Shown: positions 1 through 8,616 of the stretch, piece after piece
Position numbering within the stretch: position 1 is the first letter of the stretch
Layout: each line of letters begins with the position of its first letter
Assembly (NCBI RefSeq): GCF_011764565.1
Contig: NZ_AP022871.1
Coordinates: 3,348,320-3,412,319, forward strand
Length of the DNA stretch: 64,000 bases
Direction: 5' to 3'
Source of the DNA: Phytohabitans suffuscus
GTDB taxonomy: Bacteria > Actinomycetota > Actinomycetes > Mycobacteriales > Micromonosporaceae
Position numbers and translations under genes: made by a program
The notes under the pieces: model-generated
Seen by the model: only the letters and a program-made list of their open reading frames with translations
Told to the model about the DNA's origin: nothing
Databases searched by the model: none

Positions 1-163
1 CGAAGAGCACGAGGATCGCGGCGCCCACGATGGCCGAGGGGTTGCGCCGCAGCCGCCGCATCGCCTCCCGCCAGAGGCTGACGCCCTGCTCGTCGTCGCG
101 TACGGCGGAAAGCTCGGCGAGCCGGTCGAGCTTTTCCTTCTTCTTGCCGGGAGCGAGTGTCAT
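1..163 (-). CDS. Peptide ABC transporter permease (DppC/OppC type), 5' part only
   Basis: The window edge cuts this gene, leaving about 54 N-terminal residues. They form a Lys/Glu-rich cytoplasmic leader (MTLAPGKKKEKLDR), then WREAMRRLRRNPSAIVGA running into the first hydrophobic helix, which is the usual start of an OppC/DppC-type permease. The ATG overlaps the stop of the upstream DppB-like gene by 4 bases (ATGA), so the two are translationally coupled. With the binding protein further upstream they form a type-1 peptide importer. The ATPase genes presumably lie outside the window. Confidence 0.8.
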   Translation of the reverse strand, partial: MTLAPGKKKEKLDRLAELSAVRDDEQGVSLWREAMRRLRRNPSAIVGAAILVLF

Positions 164-1164
164 CGAACCCTCACCCTCGGGTCGATCAGGCTGTACGAGA
201 TGTCGACCAGCAGGTTTACCAGCGCGAATATCACCGCGATGATCATGATGAAGCCCATCAGCACCGGGTAGTCCAGGTTGCTGATCGCGTCCTTGATGAA
301 CGCGCCGATCCCGCTGAACGCGAAGACCGTCTCGGTGAGCACCGCGCCGGACAGCAGCAGGCCGGTCAGGAGGCCGATCGAGGTGGCCACCGGCAGCATC
401 GCGTTGCGCAGCACGTGGCGGCGGCGGACGGTGCGCTCGGTGAGGCCCTTCGCCTCGGCGGTGCGCACGAAGTCTTCGCCGAGCACTTCGAGCACGCTCG
501 CCCGCGTGATCCGCACGATGATCGCGAGCGGGATGCTGGCCAGCGCGACACCGGGCAGGATCAGATGCCAGATCGCGTCGGCGGCCGCGTCCCACTCCCG
601 GGTCAGGAGGCCGTCGAGTACGAAGAAATTCGTGATGTGGGTGGCGTCGATCGAGGCGTCCTGCCGGCCGATCGTGGGAAACCAGCCGAGGTTCTCCGCG
701 AAGATCGCCTTCAGCACGTACGCCAGGAAGAAGATCGGCACGCAGGTGCCGAGCAGCGATCCGCCGACCGATGCGTGGTCGAGGAAGGATCCGCGGCGGC
801 GGGCGGCGAGGTAGCCGAGCGGGATGCCGACGCCGATCGCGATGAGCATGGCCGTCATGGTCAGCTCGACCGTGCCGGGGAAGCGCTGCAGGAACTCCGT
901 GGTCACCTCGCGCTTGGTGGAGATGGAGGTGCCCAGGTCGAGCTGGACCAGCCGCTTGACGAAGCGGCCGTACTGGATCGGGAGCGGCTCGTTCAGACCC
1001 AGGTTTTCCCGGATCTGGGCGCGCGTCTCAGGTGTGCCGCGCTCGCCCAGGAGCGCGGTCTCCGGACCGCCCGGAAGGCGGTGCAACCAGATGAATAGCA
1101 GGATCGACAGGCCGAACAGCGTGGGTACCAGCTGGAGCAGCCGTCTGATGATGAATCGGAACAC
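160..1164 (-). CDS. Peptide ABC transporter permease, DppB/OppB type
   Basis: A 334-residue inner-membrane permease, of normal DppB length. It opens with FRFIIRRLLQLVPTLFGLS, the conserved first helix, followed by a large extracytoplasmic loop and further transmembrane segments. The EAA loop that docks on the ATPase is visible at about residues 225-255 (FVRTAEAKGLTERTVRRRH, then LRNAMLP), and it ends in the family-typical YSLIDPRVR. It would pair with the next permease to move oligopeptides, or possibly nickel or sugars, handed over by the binding protein upstream. The true substrate cannot be read from the sequence. Confidence 0.9.
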   Translation of the reverse strand: MFRFIIRRLLQLVPTLFGLSILLFIWLHRLPGGPETALLGERGTPETRAQIRENLGLNEPLPIQYGRFVKRLVQLDLGTSISTKREVTTEFLQRFPGTVELTMTAMLIAIGVGIPLGYLAARRRGSFLDHASVGGSLLGTCVPIFFLAYVLKAIFAENLGWFPTIGRQDASIDATHITNFFVLDGLLTREWDAAADAIWHLILPGVALASIPLAIIVRITRASVLEVLGEDFVRTAEAKGLTERTVRRRHVLRNAMLPVATSIGLLTGLLLSGAVLTETVFAFSGIGAFIKDAISNLDYPVLMGFIMIIAVIFALVNLLVDISYSLIDPRVRVR

Positions 1165-1244
1165 GGGCGCCTCGGCGGTTGAAGAGGGCCGCGCGGGCGG
1201 GCACCTGGTGAGTGCCCGCCCACGCGTTCCTATCTATATATGTT

Positions 1245-2912
1245 TCAGGACTTGAACTCGGCGGTGCCGTACCGCTCATCCGTGAGCGGGCTGGCCTTGA
1301 CGCCGGTCACGTCCTTACCGAGGACAAGGGCGGGAGGCGAGTGGGAGATCGGAACGCCGGGCAGGAAGTTCATGATGTCGGCGTTGAGCTCCTTGTAGAG
1401 CGCGTAGCGGGCGGTCGCGTCGGCGGTGCCGTCAGCCTTGGCGAACTTCTCGAACAGGGCGGCGTTGTTGAAGCCCCACTCGTCCTTCTGGCGAGAGAAG
1501 AACGTGCCGATGAAGTTGTAGCCGTCGCCGTAGTCGCCGGTCCACCCGAGCAGGTGCAGGTCGTGCGCGCTGCCGGAGGTCGTGGCGTTGAGGTAGTCCG
1601 GCGTCCACTTCAGCGGGATGGCCTCGATGTTGATACCGGCGGCCTTGAGGTCGGCCGCCATCAGCTCGAAGAGATCCTTCGGGCTCGGCATGTAGGGCCG
1701 CGTGACCTCGGTCGGGTAGTGGAAGCGCAGCGTCAGGTTGGACGCGCCGGCCTCGGCCAGCAGGTCCTTGGCCTTCTGCAGGTTGTAGTCGTACTTGGTG
1801 ACCTGGTCGTTCCAACCCTCGACAGTGGACGGCAGGAACTGCGTCGCCACCTCGGCGCCCGGCGGCAGCTTCGAGTCGACCAGCGCCTGGCGGTTCAGCG
1901 CGTACGCGATCGCCTGGCGCACCCGCAGGTCGGCGAGCTTCGGGTTGCCCTTCTGGTTGATCGCCAGATAGAGGATGTTGAACGCCGGCCGGGTCAGCAC
2001 GTTGAAGCCCTCACCCTTGAGCGGCTCGACGTCGGCGGGACCCACCAGGTCGTACCCCTGGATGTCGCCGGAGCGCAGGGCCTGCTTGCGCGCGTTCTCG
2101 TCGGAGATCGTGCGGAAGACGAGGGTCTTCAGCTTGGCCTTGGTACCCCAGTAGTCCTCGTTGCGCTCGATCGTGAGCGTCTTGTCCGCCACGTTCCAGG
2201 ACTTGAACTTGAACTGGCCGGTGCCGGTCGGGTGCTCCAACGCGTACGACGGGTACTTGATGTCGTCGGCGCTGCCGCTGATGTTGCTCGCGTCGAACTC
2301 CTGCAGCGCCTTCGGGCTGTGGATGGAGAACGAGGGCAGCATGAGGGCGGCGGGGATCTTGCTGGACACCGCCGTGAAGGCGAGGTCGACCGTCGTCGCG
2401 TCCTTGACCGTGCACGACTTGAAGAGGCTCGGCGGGAGCTCGGGGTCTTCGTTCTTGGCGAAGCCACCCATGACGTCCTGCCAGTACGCCGTGACGTCAG
2501 CGCTCTGCATCAGGCCGGTCGCGTTGTACCACCGGTTGAAGTTGACGCAGACCGCCTCGGCGTTGAAGTCCGTACCATCGTGGAACTTCACGCCCGACCG
2601 CAGCTTGAAGGTCCAGACCGTGCCGGTGGAGTCCGGCGTCCAACTCTCGGCCAGACCGGGTGTGACCGCCGTGCCGCCCTCCTCGGGCCGCACCAGGGTC
2701 TCGAAGATCTGGCGGGCGACACGCAGCGACTCACCGTCGCTGGCGAGGCTGGGGTCGAGCACCTTTGGATCTCCGGCGGTGCCGAAGACCAGGGTGTCTT
2801 TGGTGCTCTGGCCAGAGCCCTCATTGTCGCGATCGCTCTCGGCACAGCCGGCTACCGCGAGGGCCGCGACCGCAACGACCGCGATAGCGGCCTTGGGCCT
2901 TGCTGCACGCAT
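1245..2912 (-). CDS. ABC transporter solute-binding lipoprotein, SBP family 5
   Basis: A 555-residue extracellular binding protein. The N-terminus is a lipoprotein signal peptide with lipobox LAVAGC, so mature Cys22 would be lipid-anchored. The rest has SBP_bac_5 landmarks: DPSLASDGESLRVARQIFET near the N-terminus, a WTFKLRSGVKFHDG strand, an ERNEDYWG segment and DLRVRQAIAYALNRQALV. These proteins bind peptides or similar ligands for the DppBC-type permeases encoded just downstream on the same strand, with an 80-bp gap. An AGGACGAGGTGAAG stretch precedes the ATG and can serve as ribosome binding site. Confidence 0.92.
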   Translation of the reverse strand: MRAARPKAAIAVVAVAALAVAGCAESDRDNEGSGQSTKDTLVFGTAGDPKVLDPSLASDGESLRVARQIFETLVRPEEGGTAVTPGLAESWTPDSTGTVWTFKLRSGVKFHDGTDFNAEAVCVNFNRWYNATGLMQSADVTAYWQDVMGGFAKNEDPELPPSLFKSCTVKDATTVDLAFTAVSSKIPAALMLPSFSIHSPKALQEFDASNISGSADDIKYPSYALEHPTGTGQFKFKSWNVADKTLTIERNEDYWGTKAKLKTLVFRTISDENARKQALRSGDIQGYDLVGPADVEPLKGEGFNVLTRPAFNILYLAINQKGNPKLADLRVRQAIAYALNRQALVDSKLPPGAEVATQFLPSTVEGWNDQVTKYDYNLQKAKDLLAEAGASNLTLRFHYPTEVTRPYMPSPKDLFELMAADLKAAGINIEAIPLKWTPDYLNATTSGSAHDLHLLGWTGDYGDGYNFIGTFFSRQKDEWGFNNAALFEKFAKADGTADATARYALYKELNADIMNFLPGVPISHSPPALVLGKDVTGVKASPLTDERYGTAEFKS

Positions 2913-3151
2913 GGTGCTTCACCTCGTCCTTGGGGTACGGACATACGCGGTGACGGGGGTCACCGATGGCGCGACACTAGCGGGCGGCCTCAGTCGCCGG
3001 AAACCAGCCGATAAAGGGTTGGTACCGGATCGTGTCCTTGCAGCCACGGTCCACGCATAGAAGATCGAAAAGGTGTGGGCAAACGGGCCGTTTGTCCTAA
3101 GTTTGTCGATGCCAAGTTGTTACATCACAAGGGTGTTTCGCGGGCGCGGTG

Positions 3152-3745
3152 TCAGACCGCGCGGCGTCCCTCGAAGGCCCTTCCCAACGTGATCTCGTCG
3201 GCATATTCAAGATCGCCACCGACCGGCAGGCCGCTCGCGAGGCGGGTGACCGCGATACCCATCGGCTTGACCATCAAGGCGAGGTAGGTGGCCGTCGCCT
3301 CGCCTTCGGTGTTGGGGTCGGTGGCCAGGATGAGCTCCTTGACCTCGCCGCTGCTCAGCCGCGCCATCAGCTCGCGGACGCGCAGGTTGTCGGGGCCGAC
3401 GCCCTCCAGCGGATTGATCGCCCCGCCGAGCACGTGGTAGCGCCCGCGAAACTCGCCGGTCCGCTCGATCGCCACCACGTCCTTGGGCTCCTCGACCACG
3501 CACAGCACCTCGTCGGTGCGGCGCGGGTCGCGGCAGATCCGGCACTGCTCCGACTCGGCGACGTTGTAGCAGGTCGTGCAGAAGCGGACCAGCTCCTTGA
3601 CCTTGCGCAGCGCGGTGGCCAGCCGGGTGACGTCCGCCGGGTCGGCGGAGAGGATGTGGAACGCGATCCGCTGAGCACTCTTCGGACCCACGCCGGGGAG
3701 CCGGCCCAGCTCGTCGATCAGGTCCTGGATGGCACCTTCGTACAT
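3152..3745 (-). CDS. recR: Recombination mediator RecR
   Basis: At 197 residues it has normal RecR length. The order is an N-terminal helix-hairpin-helix ([20 protein letters not shown]), a four-cysteine zinc finger (CTTC, then CRIC about residues 56-71), a Toprim domain ([21 protein letters not shown], then [14 protein letters not shown]) and a C-terminal Walker-B-like strand. With RecF and RecO it loads RecA on gapped DNA. It lies 12 bp downstream of ybaB in the classical dnaX-ybaB-recR order, so the three are very probably one transcription unit. Confidence 0.97.
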   Translation of the reverse strand: MYEGAIQDLIDELGRLPGVGPKSAQRIAFHILSADPADVTRLATALRKVKELVRFCTTCYNVAESEQCRICRDPRRTDEVLCVVEEPKDVVAIERTGEFRGRYHVLGGAINPLEGVGPDNLRVRELMARLSSGEVKELILATDPNTEGEATATYLALMVKPMGIAVTRLASGLPVGGDLEYADEITLGRAFEGRRAV

Positions 3746-3757
3746 GCTGTCCTGTTC

Positions 3758-4090
3758 TTAGAAGCCAGGCAGGCCGAGGCCGCCCATCCCACCCGTGACC
3801 GGACCCATCTTCTGCTCGGTCAGCTTGCGAACCGCGTCGTTGGCACTGTGCAGCGCGGCGAGCACGAGGTCTTCAAGCGTCTCCACGTCGTCGGGGTCGA
3901 CCGCCTTGGGGTCGATCTTCACCGACTTCACCTCGCCGGAGCCCGCGATCGTGACCGTCACCAGGCCGCCGCCGGCCGTGCCGGTCACCTCGGTCTCGGC
4001 CAGCTCGGCCTGGGCCTCGGCGAGCTGCTGCTGCATCTTCTGCGCCTGCTTCATCAGCTGCTGCAGGTTGGGCTGTCCACCGGGACGCAT
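3758..4090 (-). CDS. YbaB/EbfC family nucleoid-associated protein
   Basis: A 110-residue protein with the family pattern: a basic helical N-terminus ([21 protein letters not shown]), a central strand region with [20 protein letters not shown], and an acidic helical C-terminus ending in a Gly/Met-rich tail. YbaB proteins are dimeric DNA-binding proteins that coat the nucleoid. It sits between dnaX and recR, as in most bacteria. An AGGAGA sequence lies eight bases before the ATG. Confidence 0.93.
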   Translation of the reverse strand: MRPGGQPNLQQLMKQAQKMQQQLAEAQAELAETEVTGTAGGGLVTVTIAGSGEVKSVKIDPKAVDPDDVETLEDLVLAALHSANDAVRKLTEQKMGPVTGGMGGLGLPGF

Positions 4091-4123
4091 CGCCGTCTCC
4101 TCGTGTGTCGATTCCGTGTCAGC

Positions 4124-6619
4124 CTAGACCTCGCCGATCTTCTCGGCGCCGAAGGTCTGCTGTAACAACTGCATGGCCTGCTGCTCGCTGCTCTGCCGCG
4201 CGGTGCGCTCGTCGACGACATCGTCGGTCGGCTCGTCACCCGGGTCGAAACCCTCGTACGCGGCCGCCGCGGTGGGCGGGCTCGCGGCGGCGCCATTCGT
4301 CCGCGGGCCGTCATACTCCGGGTCGTAGGGCGGCTCACCCGCCCAGGTGGTGTCGGCCGTGGGAGCAGACGACGGGGTACGGGTGCCACGTCCCGCCGCG
4401 GCGGCGCGGGCTGCCGCCAGTCCGTTGGACTCGGCGCGCGGGACGGGCGGCGGCGCCTCCGGCGCGTCACCGCTCCTGGGCTCCGGCTTGGCGGCCACTC
4501 CGCCCGGCCGGGCGGGCTCGGGCCAGTCGGCCGTCGCCTTCTTTTCCGGCGCTCTGCTCTCCGGGGCTCTGCTCTCTGATGCTCGCTTTTCCGGGGCTGG
4601 TGCTTGTCGTTCCGGGGCTGGCTTTTCCTGGGCTGGCCTTTCCTGAGCTGGCGCTGGCCGTCCCGACGGCGCCGCAGGGCGCTGGTCTCCGGCCACCTCG
4701 CAGCGCAGCTCCCAGCGGGCGCCGAGCACCTCGTAGATGGCGTCGCTGAGGACCTCGGTCTCCTTGGACATCATCTGCGCCAGCGCCGGCGACTGGAACG
4801 TCAGCACCAGCGCGTCGCCTTCGAGGTCGCGCACGGTCGCGTTGCGGGCGAGGGCGGCGATCCGCTTCTTGCGGCTGTTGACCATGCTGAGGATCTCGTC
4901 CCAGGCACGCCGCACGCCAGTTACGTCGAGCTGCGGCGGCAGGCTGCTGCCCGGCCGCTCCGGCTCCGGCGTGGCCGGATCGTCCATGACCGCCCGCGGC
5001 CGCTCCGGCTCTCTCCTCGCCTCTTGCCGCGGTGCTGGCTCTGGCGCGCTCTGTGCCGCGGGCGCGGCCTGTCCCGGCGCCGCCTGTGTTGGCCCGGCTT
5101 CTCCCGGCCCGGCATGTGCCGGCCCGGCATGTCCCGGCCCGGCATGTCCCGGCCCGGCATGTCCCGGCCCGGCATGTCCCGGCCCGGCATGTCCCGGCCC
5201 GGCATGTCCCGGCCCGGCATGTCCCGGCCCGGCATGTCCCGGCCCGGCTTGTGTCGGCCCGGCTTGTGCCGGTGCGGCTTGTGCCGGTGCGGCCTGCATT
5301 GGTGGGGCTTGTGTCGGCGCTGACGCGGCTTGTGTTGCCGGCGCTTGTGCTGGTGCGGCTTGCGTCTGTGCCGGTGCGGATCGGGTTGGTGCTGGTGTGG
5401 CGGTTTGAGGCCTGGGTCGGGCCGCGGCCTGGGTGCGCTCGTCGTCTTCGACGCTGCCCGCGATCGCGAACCGCCGCTCCACCCGCTCCAGCCGCTGCAG
5501 CAGGTCTTCGGTCGCCTCGGCCCCTGGCAGCAGCATGCGCGCGGTGATCAGCTCCAGCAGCAGCCGCGGCGCCGTGGTGCCGCGCATCTCCACGAGTCCG
5601 TTGTGGACGATGTCGGCGCACCGCGAGAGCGTGGCCGGCCCGAGCCGCGCCGACTGCGCCACCATCCGCTCGATCTGGTCACTGGGCCCGTCGATCAGCC
5701 CCTTGGTCGCGGCGTCGGGCACCTGCTGCAGGACGATCAGGTCACGCAGCCGCTCCAGCAGATCGGACGCGAACCGCCGCGGATCGTGCCCCGCCTCCGC
5801 GACCCGGTCGATCGTCCCGTACGCCGCGGCACCGTCGCCCGCCGCCAGCGCGTCGCACATCTCGTCGATCAGCGCCACGTCGGTCACCCCGAGCAGCGCG
5901 ACCGCCCGCGTGTACGTCACGCCCTCCGACCCCGCGCCGGCGATCAGCTGGTCGAGCACCGAGAGCGTGTCACGCGCGCTGCCGCCACCGGCCCGCACCA
6001 CCAGCGGGAACACCGCCGACTCGACCTTTGCCCCCTCGGTCACGCACATCTGCTCCAGGTAAGGACGCAGGACGCCCGGCGGAATCAGCCGGAAGGGGTA
6101 ATGGTGCGTGCGCGACTTGATGGTCCCGAGCACCTTTTCCGGCTCGGTGGTCGCGAAGATGAACTTGACGTAGTCCGGCGGCTCTTCGACCAGCTTGAGC
6201 AGCGCGTTGAACCCCGCCGACGAGACCATGTGGGCCTCGTCGATCACGTATATCTTGTATCGGCTGGTCGCCGGCGCGAAAAACGCCCGCTCCCGCAGCT
6301 CACGCGCGTCGTCGACACCACCGTGACTGGCCGCGTCGATCTCGATGACGTCGATCGACCCGCCCCCGTCGGTCGCCAGCGACTTGCACGAGTCGCACTG
6401 ACCGCACGGCTCCGGCGTCGGCCCCTGGGCGCAGTTGAGCGAGCGGGCCAGGATGCGGGCGCTTGAGGTCTTGCCACACCCGCGTGGCCCGGAGAAGAGG
6501 TAGGCGTGGTGGAGCCGCCCGCTCCGCAGAGCCTGCGACAGCGGCTCGGTGACGTGCTCCTGCCCGATGACCTCTGCGAACGTGCGGGGCCGGTACTTGC
6601 GGTAGAGCGCCAGTGCCAC
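4124..6619 (-). CDS. dnaX: DNA polymerase III subunit gamma/tau
   Basis: Clamp-loader ATPase of the replisome. I chose the GTG that gives VALALYRKYRPRTF because GAGAGGAGG lies eight bases upstream; the longer frame adds 23 unconserved residues. The AAA+ core has Walker A GPRGCGKTSS, a four-Cys zinc module (CAQGPTPEPCGQCDSC), a DEAHM Walker B and the SRC-like region GGSARDTLS. After about residue 380 the protein becomes a low-complexity Ala/Pro/Gln linker with tandem GPGHA pentapeptides, then a conserved tau-type domain (TGVRRAWDEILSMVNSRKKR) and a second disordered tail. At 831 residues it is within the range of actinobacterial DnaX. No frameshift signal for a short gamma form was noticed. 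Confidence 0.95.
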   Translation of the reverse strand: MALALYRKYRPRTFAEVIGQEHVTEPLSQALRSGRLHHAYLFSGPRGCGKTSSARILARSLNCAQGPTPEPCGQCDSCKSLATDGGGSIDVIEIDAASHGGVDDARELRERAFFAPATSRYKIYVIDEAHMVSSAGFNALLKLVEEPPDYVKFIFATTEPEKVLGTIKSRTHHYPFRLIPPGVLRPYLEQMCVTEGAKVESAVFPLVVRAGGGSARDTLSVLDQLIAGAGSEGVTYTRAVALLGVTDVALIDEMCDALAAGDGAAAYGTIDRVAEAGHDPRRFASDLLERLRDLIVLQQVPDAATKGLIDGPSDQIERMVAQSARLGPATLSRCADIVHNGLVEMRGTTAPRLLLELITARMLLPGAEATEDLLQRLERVERRFAIAGSVEDDERTQAAARPRPQTATPAPTRSAPAQTQAAPAQAPATQAASAPTQAPPMQAAPAQAAPAQAGPTQAGPGHAGPGHAGPGHAGPGHAGPGHAGPGHAGPGHAGPGHAGPAHAGPGEAGPTQAAPGQAAPAAQSAPEPAPRQEARREPERPRAVMDDPATPEPERPGSSLPPQLDVTGVRRAWDEILSMVNSRKKRIAALARNATVRDLEGDALVLTFQSPALAQMMSKETEVLSDAIYEVLGARWELRCEVAGDQRPAAPSGRPAPAQERPAQEKPAPERQAPAPEKRASESRAPESRAPEKKATADWPEPARPGGVAAKPEPRSGDAPEAPPPVPRAESNGLAAARAAAAGRGTRTPSSAPTADTTWAGEPPYDPEYDGPRTNGAAASPPTAAAAYEGFDPGDEPTDDVVDERTARQSSEQQAMQLLQQTFGAEKIGEV
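5106..5270. repeat. 15-bp in-frame tandem repeat inside dnaX (GPGHA)n
   Basis: Eight exact head-to-tail copies of GGCCCGGCATGTCCC lie at 5121-5240. Diverging copies flank them at 5106, 5241 and 5256. Read on the dnaX strand each unit encodes GPGHA; the outer variants give GPTQA and GPAHA. The unit length is a multiple of three, so copy-number change would not break the frame. It lies in the linker between the ATPase core and the tau-specific domain. Confidence 0.95.
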
Positions 6620-6775
6620 TCTCGCCGCCTCCTCTCGACCGCGCCATTGTCCTCGCCCGTGGGACAGCTTGCCAGCGGGGTACGACACCCGCCGGAGCGC
6701 TCCCGGCGTCCCCTTTCGGCGTCACCCGCCGCAACTCGCCCGGGGCCAGGCGCAGGCGGGGCGACTGCCGCACGA

Positions 6776-6868
6776 AAAAGGCCTCTCGTGCACCCGTCAG
6801 AGCCCGCTTATCCTTGCTGCCTTCCGGCCCTGGGGAGGTTCACGAGATGTACGCCGCACGAGAGGCGC
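6776..6868 (-). ncRNA. ffs: Signal recognition particle RNA (small bacterial type, 4.5S-like)
   Basis: Read on the minus strand, the region contains the conserved SRP domain IV core CCAGGGCCGGAAGGCAGCA followed by AGGATAAGCGGGCTCTG. The ends pair perfectly: GCCTCTCGTGC at 6866-6856 with GCACGAGAGGC at 6791-6781. A run of five T (6779-6775) follows, serving as 3' end and terminator. It scaffolds Ffh for co-translational targeting. The position just upstream of dnaX is usual in actinomycetes. Exact ends are estimated to within a few bases. Confidence 0.93.
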
Positions 6869-6985
6869 CACCAAGTCTACCCGGCTCCGCCCGCAACCCC
6901 GGGACCCGGGGCACGCGGTGCGCCGCACGCCTGCGCCGTACGCCTGCTTCGTCCCGCCGGCCGGCATGCCTGTACTCTGTCCCGC

Positions 6986-7070
6986 GGAGGATTCGCCTAG
7001 AGGCCTAGGGCGCACGCTTGGAAAGCGTGTTGGGGGCAACCCCTCACGAGTTCGAATCTCGTATCCTCCG
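6986..7070 (+). tRNA. tRNA-Ser (anticodon GGA)
   Basis: The acceptor stem is GGAGGAT paired with ATCCTCC, with G as discriminator base. The anticodon stem-loop reads ACGCT-TGGAAA-GCGT with anticodon GGA. A long variable arm (GTTGGGGGCAACCCCTCAC region) marks a class II serine tRNA. The T arm ACGAG-TTCGAAT-CTCGT is intact. CCA is not encoded. It is a different isoacceptor from the tRNA-Ser(CGA) used as integration site near 21.8 kb. Confidence 0.96.
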
Positions 7071-7079
7071 CTCACCCAA

Positions 7080-7106
7080 GGCCCGGTCGCCGCTGGCGGC
7101 TGGGCC
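7080..7106 (+). terminator. Stem-loop after tRNA-Ser(GGA)
   Basis: GGCCCGGTCGCC and GGCGGCTGGGCC pair over 12 bp with two G-U wobbles and a 3-nt loop, starting ten bases after the tRNA 3' end. There is no strong T-run. It is a plausible tRNA terminator by position and structure only. Confidence 0.5.
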
Positions 7107-7337
7107 TCCTCGTTGGCGCGGGTCGACCACTGTCCGGCTTCGGACTCCGAAGGGCGGAGGCCGGTACGCACGGCACGCGAGGGCCCAGCCGTACTGGTAC
7201 CGTGCGCCGGTCTGTCCTCCGTGGACGGTCGACGATCTTCCGCGCGCCGCGACACGCACAGCGCACCGCAATGCGGGCTTTCGGTCGCTAAATGCCCGAA
7301 ACTCGACAAACCTACAGAGCTGACCAAAGAGGGAAAG

Positions 7338-7529
7338 ATGGCCACGAGCGCTGACTGGCGCCGCTCCACAAGATGCCAGCACGCGGATTGTGTCGAGATC
7401 GCCGTTGTATCCGACAACGTCCTGATTCGCGACAGCAAGCACGGCGCCAGCGGGCCTGTCCTGGCCTTCACCGCCGAGCAGTTCCGGTCCTTCATCTCGG
7501 CCATGAAGGAGAACGCGCTACGGCCCTGA
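7338..7529 (+). CDS. DUF397 domain protein
   Basis: A 63-residue protein with the DUF397 pattern: W..S, a cysteine followed by VEIAVVSDNVLIRDSKHG, then PVLAFTAEQFRSFISAMKE. DUF397 proteins are small actinomycete proteins, usually encoded next to an XRE-DUF5753 regulator and linked to development and antibiotic regulation. Here no regulator is adjacent. Instead its last 12 bases overlap the 3' end of a convergent DUF6082-like gene. An AGGGAAAG sequence precedes the ATG. Confidence 0.8.
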   Translation: MATSADWRRSTRCQHADCVEIAVVSDNVLIRDSKHGASGPVLAFTAEQFRSFISAMKENALRP

Positions 7530-7967
7530 CTGTGGCGATGCGGTTTCCTTGACGGGACTCACTCGACCGATCCGCCGATACTCGCGTTCGACGATCTGAG
7601 CGAACCGGCGACTCTCCCGCGAGAACGGATCATTCAGGTAGTTCTCCCGAGCGCGCTCCCAGAACGCGACCATCGCGGGATCGACGAAGACCCGACAAAA
7701 GCCGACAAGCTCATTTTCGGTGAGAACGCGCAGCGCGAAGGCCATCTTGAGATACGCGAAGATCATAGAGATGTACGCGGTCTCCTGCGCATCTTCCTCC
7801 GGCGGCATCCCGTACCCCCAAAGCCGCAGGAACTTGGGCTTTTCAATCGCGAACTGCAGGAGTTGCATCCGAACATTTCGCAACGCCTCGAATGCCGCGA
7901 CCTGAGTCTGCCTGCGCTGCAGCCGGAGCGAGACCACCACACCAACCAGAGCCGCACCCGAAAGCAA
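7518..7967 (-). CDS. DUF6082-like membrane protein (start uncertain)
   Basis: About 149 residues from a TTG codon, with one N-terminal hydrophobic helix (LLSGAALVGVVVSLRLQ), then a soluble part with YISMIFAYLKMAFALRVLTE and FVDPAMVAFWERARENYLND. It resembles the second DUF6082 gene at 57.6 kb in layout (helix, RRQ/R-rich stretch, FW.R motif, REYRRI tail). The frame stays open about 45 codons upstream (SLDWGHLSEIGQAVGA looks family-like) but offers no ATG or GTG. The real start may therefore be a rare codon, or the 5' end may be damaged. Its function is unknown. Confidence 0.6.
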   Translation of the reverse strand: MLSGAALVGVVVSLRLQRRQTQVAAFEALRNVRMQLLQFAIEKPKFLRLWGYGMPPEEDAQETAYISMIFAYLKMAFALRVLTENELVGFCRVFVDPAMVAFWERARENYLNDPFSRESRRFAQIVEREYRRIGRVSPVKETASPQSGP

Positions 7968-8241
7968 CGCGCCGACCGCTTGGCCGATCTCGCTGAGATG
8001 ACCCCAGTCGAGCGATGCCGCAAATGATCCTGATTGCCTCGGGAGATCCCGCAGAAAGGCAGCAAGACGCCTCCCGTTTGATCAGGATTTCCGGCTCCTC
8101 CTTCCATGGCAACACGGTTATATGCAATGGCGACCAGAAAGCGCCATTGATCAACGCGACACCAACCGGCGATCGTACATATGTACTATCCACAGGTTGT
8201 GGACAAGGATTGGGGACACACGCCGCGCCATCCGCGACACG

Positions 8242-8274
8242 GACGCCCGCCTGATCCTGGATCAGGCGGGCGTC
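8242..8274. terminator. Near-perfect palindrome outside the left att site
   Basis: GACGCCCGCCTGATCC at 8242-8257 and GGATCAGGCGGGCGTC at 8259-8274 are perfect 16-bp inverted arms around one base. The palindrome lies 10 bp beyond the att repeat, on the chromosomal side. That is where the 3' terminator of the original tRNA-Ser(CGA) gene would have been before integration. It is most simply that terminator, displaced from its gene by the element. Confidence 0.6.
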
Positions 8275-8283
8275 AGCGACCAA

Positions 8284-8342
8284 GAGCGGTGGCGGCGGGA
8301 TTTGAACCCGCGGAGGGCTTGCACCCTCACACGCTTTCGAGG
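8284..8342. repeat. Attachment site, tRNA 3'-fragment copy
   Basis: A 59-bp sequence identical to 21796-21854. It holds the tRNA-Ser(CGA) anticodon-loop, variable-arm, T-arm and acceptor 3' sequence (minus strand), then stops matching at 8343 where the D arm and 5' half should begin. It is therefore not a functional tRNA. This is the chromosomal end left behind when the element inserted. Confidence 0.93.
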
Positions 8343-8432
8343 TCTGCCCAGCACCGTTCGGCCCTGATCAGCACCATGCGCCACCTGGGCGACACGAGCC
8401 GGATGGACGCCCGAGATCACCCCCGTACGCCA

Positions 8433-8455
8433 GCGAACGAGACGACAACTGAGAC
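8433..8455. promoter_or_regulatory. Candidate integrase arm-type site, left end
   Basis: The 23-bp sequence GCGAACGAGACGACAACTGA plus GAC recurs with one mismatch at 21705-21727, in the same orientation, inside the other end of the element. In the circular form the two copies would flank the attachment core at roughly 70-90 bp, the layout of tyrosine-integrase arm sites. A further GAGACGAC follows at 8451. The function is inferred. Confidence 0.55.
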
Positions 8456-8616
8456 GACACCAGGCCGACACGTGTCGAGTCAGCCGCGCGCCGGTCGCGC
8501 TTCCCGGCTCAACGCTTGTACTGACGTTCCTTCGGCTGCTGTAGATGAACACGCTGCCAAGTTGTCGATGTTCGCAGCCTGGCACCAATGCCACGGTGGG
8601 GTTGCTACGGCCTTTC

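Noticed and set aside
1212..3014. Long plus-strand frame opposite the binding-protein gene
   Set aside because: It mirrors the SBP gene, is rich in Arg/Gly/Val runs typical of antisense high-GC frames, and has no recognisable domain.
5106..5270. Regular repeats resembling a CRISPR array
   Set aside because: The units are adjacent with no spacers, 15 bp long, and code in frame for GPGHA in dnaX.
8284..8342. A second tRNA-Ser(CGA) gene
   Set aside because: Only the 3' part is present; the D arm and 5' acceptor strand are replaced by unrelated sequence. It is an att copy.
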